DNA of 7,220 nucleotides from Methanobacteriota archaeon (GTDB lineage Archaea > Halobacteriota > Methanosarcinia > Methanosarcinales > Methanoperedenaceae). The DNA lies in the NCBI GenBank assembly GCA_018899795.1, contig JAHIHJ010000137.1, positions 1 through 7,220 on the forward strand, written 5' to 3'. Positions 1-5,820 of the stretch are shown in pieces. Below the pieces are notes generated by a model. The model made no database searches, was not told the origin of the DNA, and was given only the letters and a program-made list of their open reading frames with translations. The translations under genes were made by a program, and so were the position numbers. Every line of letters begins with the position of its first letter. The first letter of the stretch is position 1.

Positions 1-24
1 ATAGGTGTGCGCGGAGTCGAGAAC

Positions 25-56
25 CCGCAGGGTTTCGGCATTGATGAACGCAGATT
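25..56 (+). repeat. Degenerate copy of the CGCAGATRAA-type repeat
   Basis: The start ccgcag (25-30) and the end gatgaacgcagatt (43-56) match the start and end of the exact 39-bp repeat found at 288, 1127 and 2700, while the middle is replaced. Read in the forward frame it gives NPQGFGIDERRF, in the same phase as PQINADERRL of the other copies. It is a decayed or recombined relative of those repeats. Confidence 0.5.
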
Positions 57-117
57 TGTTAATTTTAACATCCAGCACTTCTCTGAAGTTTATCCAGTAA
101 ATTGTCTGATTAAATCA

Positions 118-135
118 CCGCAAAGAGCGCAAAGC
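118..135 (+). repeat. Short GCGCAAAG-type repeat
   Basis: This is a 9-nt-period motif, ccgcaaagagcgcaaagc. It resembles the dispersed 'CGCAAAGAG' sequences that often sit near CGCAGATGAA repeats in repeat-rich archaeal and bacterial genomes. Only about two units are present, so the call rests on resemblance. Confidence 0.4.
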
Positions 136-187
136 TCAGCCATACCTGTTACCACGTATGAAAAGGCAGCCCCATCACGACTTAGAA

Positions 188-227
188 CACGGATGACACG
201 GATTGCGCGGATTTTCACGGATCCGTG
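188..227 (+). repeat. CACGGAT repeat cluster ending in a 12-bp palindrome
   Basis: The core CACGGAT or CGCGGAT occurs four times at about 9-12-nt spacing. The last copy forms the perfect palindrome cacggatccgtg (216-227). The cluster abuts the left end of the duplicated GxxExxY unit at 225. It is a second repeat family, distinct from the CGCAGATRAA type but with a similar short period. Confidence 0.5.
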
Positions 228-295
228 GGAACTAAATAAATTAGAATCAGCTGATCAATATCAATCTCATTCTTGTCTGGGTTTATTGAAAAACA

Positions 296-325
296 AACCG
301 CAGATAAACGCAGATGAACGCAGAT
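296..325 (+). repeat. Left inverted-repeat arm of the GxxExxY unit
   Basis: The arm is built from 10-nt units of the form CGCAGATRAA. Its reverse complement matches the right arm at 900-929 at 28 of 30 positions; the two differences swap the order of the TAAA and TGAA units. It lies within a 39-base stretch (288-326) found identically at 1127-1165 and 2700-2738. Confidence 0.8.
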
Positions 326-449
326 TAATTAAGTCGGATGACGATCCCTGTTTATCAATCCTGAACTCAATCCTGAGCCGTCATCTTTTCAACAGGACTT
401 ACTCGTCACATAATTATTGTAATTAATGATAATAAAGGTTTTGAATAAT

Positions 450-854
450 ATGGAACCACAAATAACCGCAAATGAAAGCAAATTGAATGAATTGTCAGAG
501 AAAATCATAGGGTCGGCATTCGAAGTCAGTAATATTCTTGGGGTGGGTTTCCTTGAAAAAGTATATGAAAATGCTTTAAATGTAGAACTTGAATTAAAAG
601 GATTACAAGCGCAACAACAGGCGCCTTTGAAAGTTTATTATAAGGATGAATTGGTCGGGGATTATTTTGCAGATATTCTGGTCGAAAATGAAATTATTAT
701 CGAGTTAAAAACAGTCAAAGAATTCGATGATATCCATATTGCTCAATGCCTGAATTACCTCAAAATCACAGGTTTAAAGCTCTGCCTGCTTATTAATTTC
801 AGTAAACCAAGGGTAGAAATAAAAAGGATAGTGAGAGGAATTGGAAATAATTAA
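450..854 (+). CDS. GxxExxY family protein (PD-(D/E)XK nuclease-like)
   Basis: This small protein of 134 residues belongs to the GxxExxY family, whose cellular role is not established. The name-giving motif GFLEKVY is at residues 33-39. The following GDYFADILVENEIIIELK supplies D75 and the E85-x-K87 pair of a PD-(D/E)XK-like nuclease core, and Q99-x-x-x-Y103 follows, so the probable active-site residues are intact. No signal peptide or membrane segment is seen. I chose the ATG at 450 because AAAGGT (434-439) precedes it; the in-frame ATG at 426 would add eight residues but has no visible ribosome site. Residues 3-12 (PQITANESKL) are encoded by a degenerate copy of the repeat that flanks the gene. 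The gene lies inside an inverted-repeat-bounded unit, and a deleted copy follows at 1064-1395. The family call is firm; nuclease activity is inferred. Confidence 0.85.
   Translation: MEPQITANESKLNELSEKIIGSAFEVSNILGVGFLEKVYENALNVELELKGLQAQQQAPLKVYYKDELVGDYFADILVENEIIIELKTVKEFDDIHIAQCLNYLKITGLKLCLLINFSKPRVEIKRIVRGIGNN
456..484 (+). repeat. Repeat phrase embedded in the GxxExxY coding start
   Basis: Aligned without gaps to the flanking repeat (298-326), 23 of 29 bases are identical, and four of the six differences are G-to-A. The phase is the same: PQITANESKL here, PQINADERRL in the flanking copy. The N-terminal codons of the gene therefore look like a drifted copy of the repeat. Confidence 0.6.
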
Positions 855-899
855 ACAAAATCAAATAAACCAAAACAACCGCAAATTATTCAGAAAAAT

Positions 900-929
900 A
901 TCTGCGTTTATCTGCGTTCATCTGCGGTT
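900..929 (-). repeat. Right inverted-repeat arm of the GxxExxY unit
   Basis: This is the partner of 296-325 in inverted orientation, with 28 of 30 positions complementary. It starts 46 bases after the GxxExxY stop codon. The transcript of the gene could fold back on itself through these arms. Confidence 0.8.
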
Positions 930-1063
930 AATTTCCGTTTCATTGAGCGATAGAAGCTGGGACATTCAATTTGAACCATTCCCCATAATTAAGATAACTG
1001 ATTTTGTGCCTGTGAAGAACGGGTTTTTGAGTGGGGGAAGATGAGTTTAGTGATTTTGCATTT

Positions 1064-1395
1064 GTGGGAACTAAATAAATTTGAATCAACTGATCAATAT
1101 CAAGCTCATTCTTGTATGGGTTTATTGAAAAACAAACCGCAGATAAACGCAGATGAACGCAGATTAATTAAGTCGGATGAAGAAACCTGTTTCTTAAACA
1201 GGATATCAATTTCAGCAAACCAAGGGTAGAAATAAAAAGGATAGTGAGAGGAATTGGAAATAATTAAACGAAATCAAATAAACCAAAACAACCGCAAATT
1301 ATTCAGAAAAATATCTGCGTTTATCTGCGTTCATCTGCGGTTAATTTCCGTTTCATTGAGCGATAGAACCCAGGAAATTCAATTTGAACAATTCC
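1064..1395 (+). repeat. Duplicated unit, copy 2 (internally deleted derivative)
   Basis: It retains the left flank, both inverted-repeat arms (1135-1164 and 1313-1342) and the right flank of copy 1, but loses nearly all of the GxxExxY gene. At the deletion join is a perfect hairpin, cctgttt (1186-1192), loop ctt, aaacagg (1196-1202). The short piece aaacagg may be a relic of aacagga at 391-397 of copy 1, which would imply two deletions. Further, weaker similarity downstream runs as far as the hsdS start. The form recalls a non-autonomous deletion derivative of a mobile element. Confidence 0.75.
1205..1267 (+). pseudogene. GxxExxY gene remnant (last 20 codons)
   Basis: The frame reads INFSKPRVEIKRIVRGIGNN and a stop, identical in protein to the C-terminus of the intact gene at 795-854. 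The GxxExxY motif and all nuclease-core residues are gone, so nothing functional remains. One synonymous change (agt to agc, serine) separates the two copies here. Confidence 0.8.
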
Positions 1396-1435
1396 GGATC
1401 AGGGTGGAATATGATTCGGTGACGGATGGGATTTT

Positions 1436-1443
1436 AAGGGGAG
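1436..1443 (+). promoter_or_regulatory. Ribosome binding site of hsdS
   Basis: The purine run AAGGGGAG ends four bases before the ATG at 1448 and fixes that start. The ATG overlaps a TGA (1449-1451) closing a repeat-derived open frame. Confidence 0.55.
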
Positions 1444-1447
1444 AAAT

Positions 1448-2686
1448 ATGAAAAAGTTGCCGGATGGATGGAAAGAAGTAAAGCTTTCTGATATATTGGA
1501 ATCAATAGAAAATGGGAATCGACCAAAAGGTGGGATAACGGATTTAAAGGATGGCATACCCAGTATTGGGGGAGAACATATCAATTCTACAGGAGGTTTC
1601 AATCTAAAAAATGTTAGACTTATTCCCGAGGATTTCTATAATTCAATGAGTAGAGGAAAAATCCAAAAGGAAGATGTTCTGGTTGTAAAAGACGGGGCAA
1701 CAACAGGTAAAGTTTCATTCGTATGTAGTGATTTTCCTTATGAGGCTGCTGCGGTAAATGAACATGTATTTATTTTAAGAGGAAAGAAAGATTTAGTATT
1801 TCAAAAATATCTGTTTTATCATTTGTATTCTCCTATTGGTCAAAGACAAATGGATGCAAATTTTCATGGCGCTGCTATTGGGGGAATAAATACACAATTT
1901 GTCAAAAACTATAATCTGGTTCTCCCCCCCCTCCCCACCCAGAAGAAAATCGCTGCCGTCCTCGAAAAAGCAGAAAAGCTCAGGGAGTGGAGGAAAGAGG
2001 CGGATGGGCTGACCGATGAATTTTTGAAGAGCACTTTTTTGGATTTGTTTGGCGATCCTGCGACGAATCCGAAGGGATGGAAAGTAAAAAAAATCAATGA
2101 TGTTGTTATTGAAATAGAAGCAGGGTCATGTGTTATAGGAGAAAAGAGACCTCGCAAAGAAAATGAATTTGCAGTATTAATGGTAAGCGCTGTAACTAAA
2201 GGAATTTTTTTACCTGATGAATATAAAGTCATTAACAGTAGCCAAATGTTAAAGAAGATTGTAACTCCAGAAAAAGGCGATCTTTTATTCAGTAGAGCAA
2301 ATACTTATGAACTTGTAGGAGCAACTTGCCTTATCGGAGGGGATTATCCTTATTTGTTATTACCAGATAAACTTTGGAAGATTAAACCTGATAAATCACA
2401 ATTATGTTCTGAATATCTTAAGTTTGTCCTGAGCCACGCTGCAATTAGAAACGAAATTTCTAATAATGCTTCAGGCACAAGTGGCTCGATGCTTAATATA
2501 TCAATGAGCAAATTAAAATCAATAAATATAACAATCCCACCAATTGAACTTCAGCAAAAATTCGCTCACATCGTCCATCAAGTCGAACAAATCCGCGAGC
2601 ATCAAACCCAATCCGGGCAGCACATCGAAAACTTCTTCAATGTCTTAATGCAGAGAGCATTTCGCGGCGAATTGGAGGCAAAATGA
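1448..2686 (+). CDS. hsdS: Type I restriction-modification specificity subunit HsdS
   Basis: HsdS gives the type I methylase/restriction complex its two-part DNA target. The 412-residue length is normal. Two target-recognition domains each open with the usual G-W signature (LPDGWKEVKL at 4-13, NPKGWKVKKI at 207-216). Each is closed by a conserved helical spacer: LPPLPTQKKIAAVLEKAEKL from residue 159 and IPPIELQQKFAHIVHQVEQI from 363, the second ending in LMQRAFRGEL. The conserved blocks are visibly more GC-rich than the AT-rich recognition domains, as expected if recognition domains are exchanged by recombination. An eight-C run (1924-1931) lies at the start of the central conserved block. 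The neighbour hsdM begins 115 bp downstream. The family call is certain; the target sequence cannot be read. Confidence 0.95.
   Translation: MKKLPDGWKEVKLSDILESIENGNRPKGGITDLKDGIPSIGGEHINSTGGFNLKNVRLIPEDFYNSMSRGKIQKEDVLVVKDGATTGKVSFVCSDFPYEAAAVNEHVFILRGKKDLVFQKYLFYHLYSPIGQRQMDANFHGAAIGGINTQFVKNYNLVLPPLPTQKKIAAVLEKAEKLREWRKEADGLTDEFLKSTFLDLFGDPATNPKGWKVKKINDVVIEIEAGSCVIGEKRPRKENEFAVLMVSAVTKGIFLPDEYKVINSSQMLKKIVTPEKGDLLFSRANTYELVGATCLIGGDYPYLLLPDKLWKIKPDKSQLCSEYLKFVLSHAAIRNEISNNASGTSGSMLNISMSKLKSINITIPPIELQQKFAHIVHQVEQIREHQTQSGQHIENFFNVLMQRAFRGELEAK
1924..1940 (+). other. C-rich homopolymer tract inside hsdS
   Basis: Eight C's (1924-1931) are followed by T, CCCC, A, CCC. They encode P160, P161, L162, P163 and T164 at the join of recognition domain 1 and the central spacer. 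By hand reading, one added C reaches a stop at 2017-2019 and one lost C a stop at 2010-2012, both leaving a one-domain half-subunit. The tract could therefore act as a switch, although eight bases is short for that. Confidence 0.45.
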
Positions 2687-2808
2687 ATCCGTACAAAACG
2701 AAAAACAAACCGCAGATAAACGCAGATGAACGCAGATTTAATGCATCGGATTTGGATTTATCTGTGGTTATTCGTGGTCAAATTACGAAAAGGAAATCAA
2801 AATGTTAG
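2683..2808 (+). CDS. Possible 41-residue bridging ORF between hsdS and hsdM (unproven)
   Basis: The ATG overlaps the hsdS stop as ATGA (2683-2686), and GGAGG (2674-2678) lies four bases upstream. The frame runs open through the CGCAGATRAA repeat (NKPQINADERRF at residues 8-19) and a basic tail (ITKRKSK), and its TAG at 2806-2808 falls just inside hsdM, whose ATG is at 2802. It matches no family I know. Its likely worth is that ribosomes leaving hsdS could continue to the hsdM start, keeping the pair coupled despite the repeat insertion. It may equally be a chance frame, because these repeats lack stops in this phase. Confidence 0.35.
   Translation: MNPYKTKNKPQINADERRFNASDLDLSVVIRGQITKRKSKC
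2700..2769 (+). repeat. Third repeat copy, short hairpin form, between hsdS and hsdM
   Basis: Bases 2700-2738 are identical to 288-326 and 1127-1165 (39 bp). A short opposite arm follows: aaccgcagataaa (2708-2720) pairs with tttatctgtggtt (2757-2769) as a 13-bp stem with one G-U. The right part resembles the 'ATCTGTGGTTATTCGTGG' type of dispersed repeat. In RNA the hairpin would lie between the two R-M genes and could affect processing or relative expression. Confidence 0.75.
2788..2793 (+). promoter_or_regulatory. Ribosome binding site of hsdM
   Basis: AAAGGA, eight bases before the ATG at 2802, supports that start and allows hsdM to be translated independently of the upstream frame. Confidence 0.5.
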
Positions 2809-4289
2809 ACTCAGACCTAAAATCCAAAATAAACCAGCTCTGGGACAAATTCTGGAGCGGCGGCATCTCAAACCCCCTGCAGGCGATAGAGCAGATGTCC
2901 TATCTCCTCTTCATGAAGCGCTTAGAAGATGAGGACATCGCAAGAGAACAGAACGCGCGATTATCAGGGGAAAAATACGAATCGCTCTTTAAAGGCAAAG
3001 AAGGCTGCAAATGGTCGCACTGGACAAATCTTCCAGCAGATAAGATATTAGAGCATGTGCGCGACAAGGTATTCCCATTCCTGCGAAGTCTGGGCGGTGA
3101 GGATTCCCTCTATTCCAAATACATGCAAGACGCCGTCTTCACAATCCCTACCGCATCGCTGCTCATTGAAGCTGTAAAGATCATCAACGGTATGCACATA
3201 AAGGAACAGAACAGGGACACTAAAGGCGATATCTACGAATATCTTCTCTCTGAATTGAAAACCGCAGGAAAGAACGGTCAGTTCAGGACGCCGAGGCACA
3301 TTATTAAGATGATGGTTGAATTAACGGCGCCGAAAATCGGGGATATAATCTGCGACCCTGCCTGCGGTACTGCTGGCTTTTTAGTGGCTGCCTATGAGCA
3401 TATATTAAAGACAAATACATCTGCGGAATTTATCAAAAAGGATGATCATGGGAACGAATACAATTTCAAGGGGGACAAATTAAATGAGAAACAATGGGAG
3501 GTTTTGAGAGAGAGTACATTTTACGGGTTTGATTTTGACCAGACAATGACAAGGATTTCATTGATGAACCTGATGATGCACGGGATAAACAATCCAAACA
3601 TCAGAAGCATCAATACGCTCTCAACAAGGTACGATGAGGCAAATCATTATGATGTCGTGTTAGCCAATCCTCCTTTCAAAGGGAGCATAGACGAATCCGA
3701 GATCAGCGGGAAATTCACTATCAGAACAAAGAAAACCGAGATCCTTTTCCTGGAATTGATGTATAACATATTAACCAGCGGTGGGAGATGCGCTGTAATC
3801 GTGCCTGACGGGGTATTATTCGGTAATTCAAATGCACATCAACAAATCAGGAAGAAACTGCTTGAACAATGCAGACTGGATGCTGTAATCTCAATGCCTT
3901 CCGGGGTATTCAAACCATACGCAGGAGTATCTGCAGGGGTACTTATTTTTACCAAAGGAGAGCCGACAGAAAAGGTCTGGTTCTATGGTATGGGGTCTGA
4001 TGGTTATAGCCTGGATGATAAACGAACATTCATAGATGGAAAAGGTGACATACCTGATATTATTCAAAAATTTAAGAGCAAGGATAAGGAAAAATTTGAG
4101 GACCGGAAAGCCAAATGTTTCTATGTTCCATTTAAGGAAATCAAAGACAATGATTATGATTTGAGCATTTCCAAGTACAGGGAAATAGAATACGAAGAAG
4201 TCCAGTATGAAAAACCGGAAGTAATCAAAATCAAAATATTAGAATTGGAGAACAAGATAAGCAAGACCCTGGAGGAATTAGAAATATAG
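2802..4289 (+). CDS. hsdM: Type I restriction-modification DNA methyltransferase subunit HsdM
   Basis: HsdM transfers a methyl group from S-adenosylmethionine to the N6 of adenine and works as a complex with HsdS. The 495-residue protein has an N-terminal helical HsdM domain (about 1-135, starting LKSKINQLWDKFW) and then the N6-adenine methylase domain: GQFRTP at 159-164, the SAM-binding motif DPACGTAGF at 185-193 and the catalytic NPPF at 289-292. A charged helical tail (about 463-495) is typical of the part that meets HsdS. All key residues are present, so the protein should be active. It follows hsdS, and the order S then M is less common than M then S. No hsdR is found on either side within the window, so whether this is a full restriction system or a methylase alone is open. 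Its stop is one base from the convergent lyase gene. Confidence 0.96.
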   Translation: MLDSDLKSKINQLWDKFWSGGISNPLQAIEQMSYLLFMKRLEDEDIAREQNARLSGEKYESLFKGKEGCKWSHWTNLPADKILEHVRDKVFPFLRSLGGEDSLYSKYMQDAVFTIPTASLLIEAVKIINGMHIKEQNRDTKGDIYEYLLSELKTAGKNGQFRTPRHIIKMMVELTAPKIGDIICDPACGTAGFLVAAYEHILKTNTSAEFIKKDDHGNEYNFKGDKLNEKQWEVLRESTFYGFDFDQTMTRISLMNLMMHGINNPNIRSINTLSTRYDEANHYDVVLANPPFKGSIDESEISGKFTIRTKKTEILFLELMYNILTSGGRCAVIVPDGVLFGNSNAHQQIRKKLLEQCRLDAVISMPSGVFKPYAGVSAGVLIFTKGEPTEKVWFYGMGSDGYSLDDKRTFIDGKGDIPDIIQKFKSKDKEKFEDRKAKCFYVPFKEIKDNDYDLSISKYREIEYEEVQYEKPEVIKIKILELENKISKTLEELEI

Positions 4290-4290
4290 G

Positions 4291-5748
4291 TTATTTATTT
4301 TTCCTGTAGTTTATGATATCCTCGATCATGTTCCTGTCGATCACTCCCGGTTCCGTCATCTTCCTTGCGTCAAGTATCTCTTTCAGGTATTTCTCAGGGA
4401 TCACATCCTTCTCGATAAGCACCTGCTTCAGGGATTTATTCTCAGCCAGAGCCGTCTTCACAAGCATTGCCACGTTCTCATAACCGATGTAAGGATTAAG
4501 AACCGTTGCCAGTGCGTGGCTGTTCTCAAGAAGCTCAGAGCATCTTTTCTCATCCACGACCATTCCTTCGATACAGTCCACTCTGAACATCCTGACCGTA
4601 TTCGTAAGAAGCTCGATGCTCCACAGAAGGTCATAAGCGATTAGAGGCGTCATCACGTTTAGCTCCATCTGCCCCGCCTCCGCTGCAAGAGATACCGCAT
4701 GGTCGTTCCCCATGACCTGGAAGCAGACCATGTTCACAGCCTCTGCGATCGAGGGATTGATCTTCCCTGGCATGATGGATGAGCCCGGCTCAACTTCGGG
4801 CAGGATGATCTCAGCTATCCCGGTCTTGGGTCCGGAATTCAGGAGCCGCAGGTCGTTCGATATCTTGTTAAGCTCGATCGCTAATATCCGCAGCGCACTG
4901 GAAACATCCACAAAACCCGCCATGCTCCAGTGGAGCATAATACTGTTCCCCTGATATAATTGAAAACCCGTAAGTTCACAGAGTTCCGAAATGATGGTCT
5001 TTTTGAAATCCGGATGCGTATTTATGCCTGTGCCAACGGCGGTTCCTCCGATCCCCAGTTCTAACATGCTGTTTTCTGAAGCAGCAAGCCTTACTATGCA
5101 CTTCCCGATCGATGCCGCATAACCACCGAACACCTGACCGTACCTTATGGGCACAGCATCCTCAAGGTGAGTCCTTCCGACCTTGATAACATGGTCGTAT
5201 TCTTTTTCTTTTGCATGGAACTGCGCAAATATTTTTTCCAATTCTTCAATAAGAGGTGAAAGAGTGAAAAGCACGCTCAATCGTATCGTGGTTGGTATAA
5301 CATCATTGGATGACTGCGCCATGTTGACATGGTTGTTGGGGTGAACGAGGTGATAATCTCCCGGCTTTCCTCCCAGTTTCTTGATCGCTACATTAGCGAT
5401 GACCTCATTCATATTCATGTTAAAAGGCGTGCCAGCGCCTGCCTGGAACACATCGAGTATGAACTGGTCGCTGTATTTACCCTCGATAACTTCGTCAGCA
5501 GCCTTTACTATGGCATCTGCGATCTTCTTATCGAGCACGCCAAGCTTCATATTGGTAAGCGCTGCTGCTTTTTTGATGAGCGCGATCGATCTGATGAATT
5601 CATGCTTTGCCCTTATGCCGCTTATCCTGAAATTACGGGAAGCGCGAGTCGTGAAAGCGCCGTATAGCACGTTGTCAGGAACTTCGATCTCTCCGAGGCT
5701 GTCTTTTTCAAGTCTTGTCATAATACTATTGATATTATTCCCAGCCAT
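4291..5748 (-). CDS. aspA: Aspartate ammonia-lyase (aspartase/fumarase superfamily)
   Basis: The enzyme probably splits aspartate to fumarate and ammonia in the cytoplasm. At 485 residues it fits the family (about 470-480). Superfamily signatures are in order: GAGTPFNMNMNEV (104-116), QSSND (145-149), GRTHLEDA (191-198), GGTAVGTGINTHP (234-246) and the flexible catalytic loop GSSIMPGKINP (322-332), with S323 as probable base and K329. Aspartase is favoured over class II fumarase by DVFQAGAGT, VCFQVMGND and AAEAGQMELNVM. However, QSSND, GRTHLEDA and NTHP are closer to fumarases, so the substrate is not certain. The ATG at position 5748 is the longest start; M10 (5719-5721), giving MTRLEKDSLGE and 476 residues, begins nearer the family's usual N-terminus, and neither has a clear ribosome site. 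It is divergent from gatD and convergent with hsdM. Confidence 0.85.
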   Translation of the reverse strand: MAGNNINSIMTRLEKDSLGEIEVPDNVLYGAFTTRASRNFRISGIRAKHEFIRSIALIKKAAALTNMKLGVLDKKIADAIVKAADEVIEGKYSDQFILDVFQAGAGTPFNMNMNEVIANVAIKKLGGKPGDYHLVHPNNHVNMAQSSNDVIPTTIRLSVLFTLSPLIEELEKIFAQFHAKEKEYDHVIKVGRTHLEDAVPIRYGQVFGGYAASIGKCIVRLAASENSMLELGIGGTAVGTGINTHPDFKKTIISELCELTGFQLYQGNSIMLHWSMAGFVDVSSALRILAIELNKISNDLRLLNSGPKTGIAEIILPEVEPGSSIMPGKINPSIAEAVNMVCFQVMGNDHAVSLAAEAGQMELNVMTPLIAYDLLWSIELLTNTVRMFRVDCIEGMVVDEKRCSELLENSHALATVLNPYIGYENVAMLVKTALAENKSLKQVLIEKDVIPEKYLKEILDARKMTEPGVIDRNMIEDIINYRKNK

Positions 5749-5820
5749 ATTTAATCTTGCATTTAAGATAGTTTTTTATCATTTACGGTTATTATGACGG
5801 GATAGGAATCAGGGAATATC
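5749..5820. promoter_or_regulatory. Divergent promoter region of the lyase and gatD genes
   Basis: This 72-bp AT-rich gap must hold the start signals of both genes. On the plus strand tttaagata (5762-5770) resembles an archaeal TATA box and would place transcription start near 5790, giving a leader of about 30 bases for gatD. On the minus strand the A-rich block opposite 5771-5780 could serve the lyase gene with little or no leader. Box assignments are by eye and tentative. Confidence 0.4.

Larger units (their letters stand above)
1..425. other. Repeat-rich leader region with no confident gene
   Basis: No protein of a known family is recognisable here. The first forward frame is open from the left edge to base 426, but it reads through three different short-period repeat types (at 25-56, 118-135 and 188-227) and then the left flank of the duplicated GxxExxY unit, so it is probably not a gene. 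The first 40 codons could be the 3' end of something that begins outside the window, and I cannot identify it. No tRNA or rRNA signature was seen. A 7-bp inverted pair (gatgacg at 337-343, cgtcatc at 379-385) and a near-tandem tcaatcctga repeat (about 356-378) lie just upstream of the GxxExxY gene. Confidence 0.5.
225..982 (+). repeat. Duplicated unit, copy 1 (complete, carries the GxxExxY gene)
   Basis: The left flank (225-341) matches 1064-1180 with four differences in its first 102 bases. The right flank (795-955) matches 1208-1368 with two differences in 161 bases, and weaker similarity runs on to about 982. Between the flanks lies the intact GxxExxY gene, which copy 2 has lost. The imperfect inverted repeats at 296-325 and 900-929 sit inside the unit. 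No target-site duplication was found at the outer ends, so this could be a tandem segmental duplication rather than two insertions. Confidence 0.8.

Noticed and set aside
15..36. Possible tRNA or stable RNA fragment at the left edge
   Set aside because: Only a 5-bp stem (aaccc / gggtt) is present, with no T-loop consensus or acceptor pairing.
7..426. Long open frame as a protein-coding gene
   Set aside because: It is composed mostly of repeats and resembles no known family. In the part shared with the copy at 1064-1165, all four base differences change the amino acid (L/F, A/T, S/A, L/M), with no silent changes, so no sign of protein-level selection.
841..1044. Open frame overlapping the GxxExxY 3' end, and its twin at 1254-1451
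   Set aside because: These are translations of the right inverted-repeat arm and flank, begin at a TTG inside the GxxExxY coding sequence, and match no family. They are discussed only for their ATGA ends.
1041..1229. Open frame starting at the ATGA after unit 1
   Set aside because: It reads through the left flank and the gene-remnant join of unit 2 out of frame with the remnant. It is a repeat-derived frame, not a gene.
288..1342. CRISPR array
   Set aside because: The repeats are 30-39 nt but occur as inverted pairs around a gene, with no regular spacers and no cas genes. The internal 10-nt period is unlike a CRISPR repeat.
5329..5797. Plus-strand open frames opposite the lyase gene
   Set aside because: They are antisense shadows of a well-conserved minus-strand enzyme. 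The same holds for the minus-strand frames opposite hsdS, hsdM and gatD.
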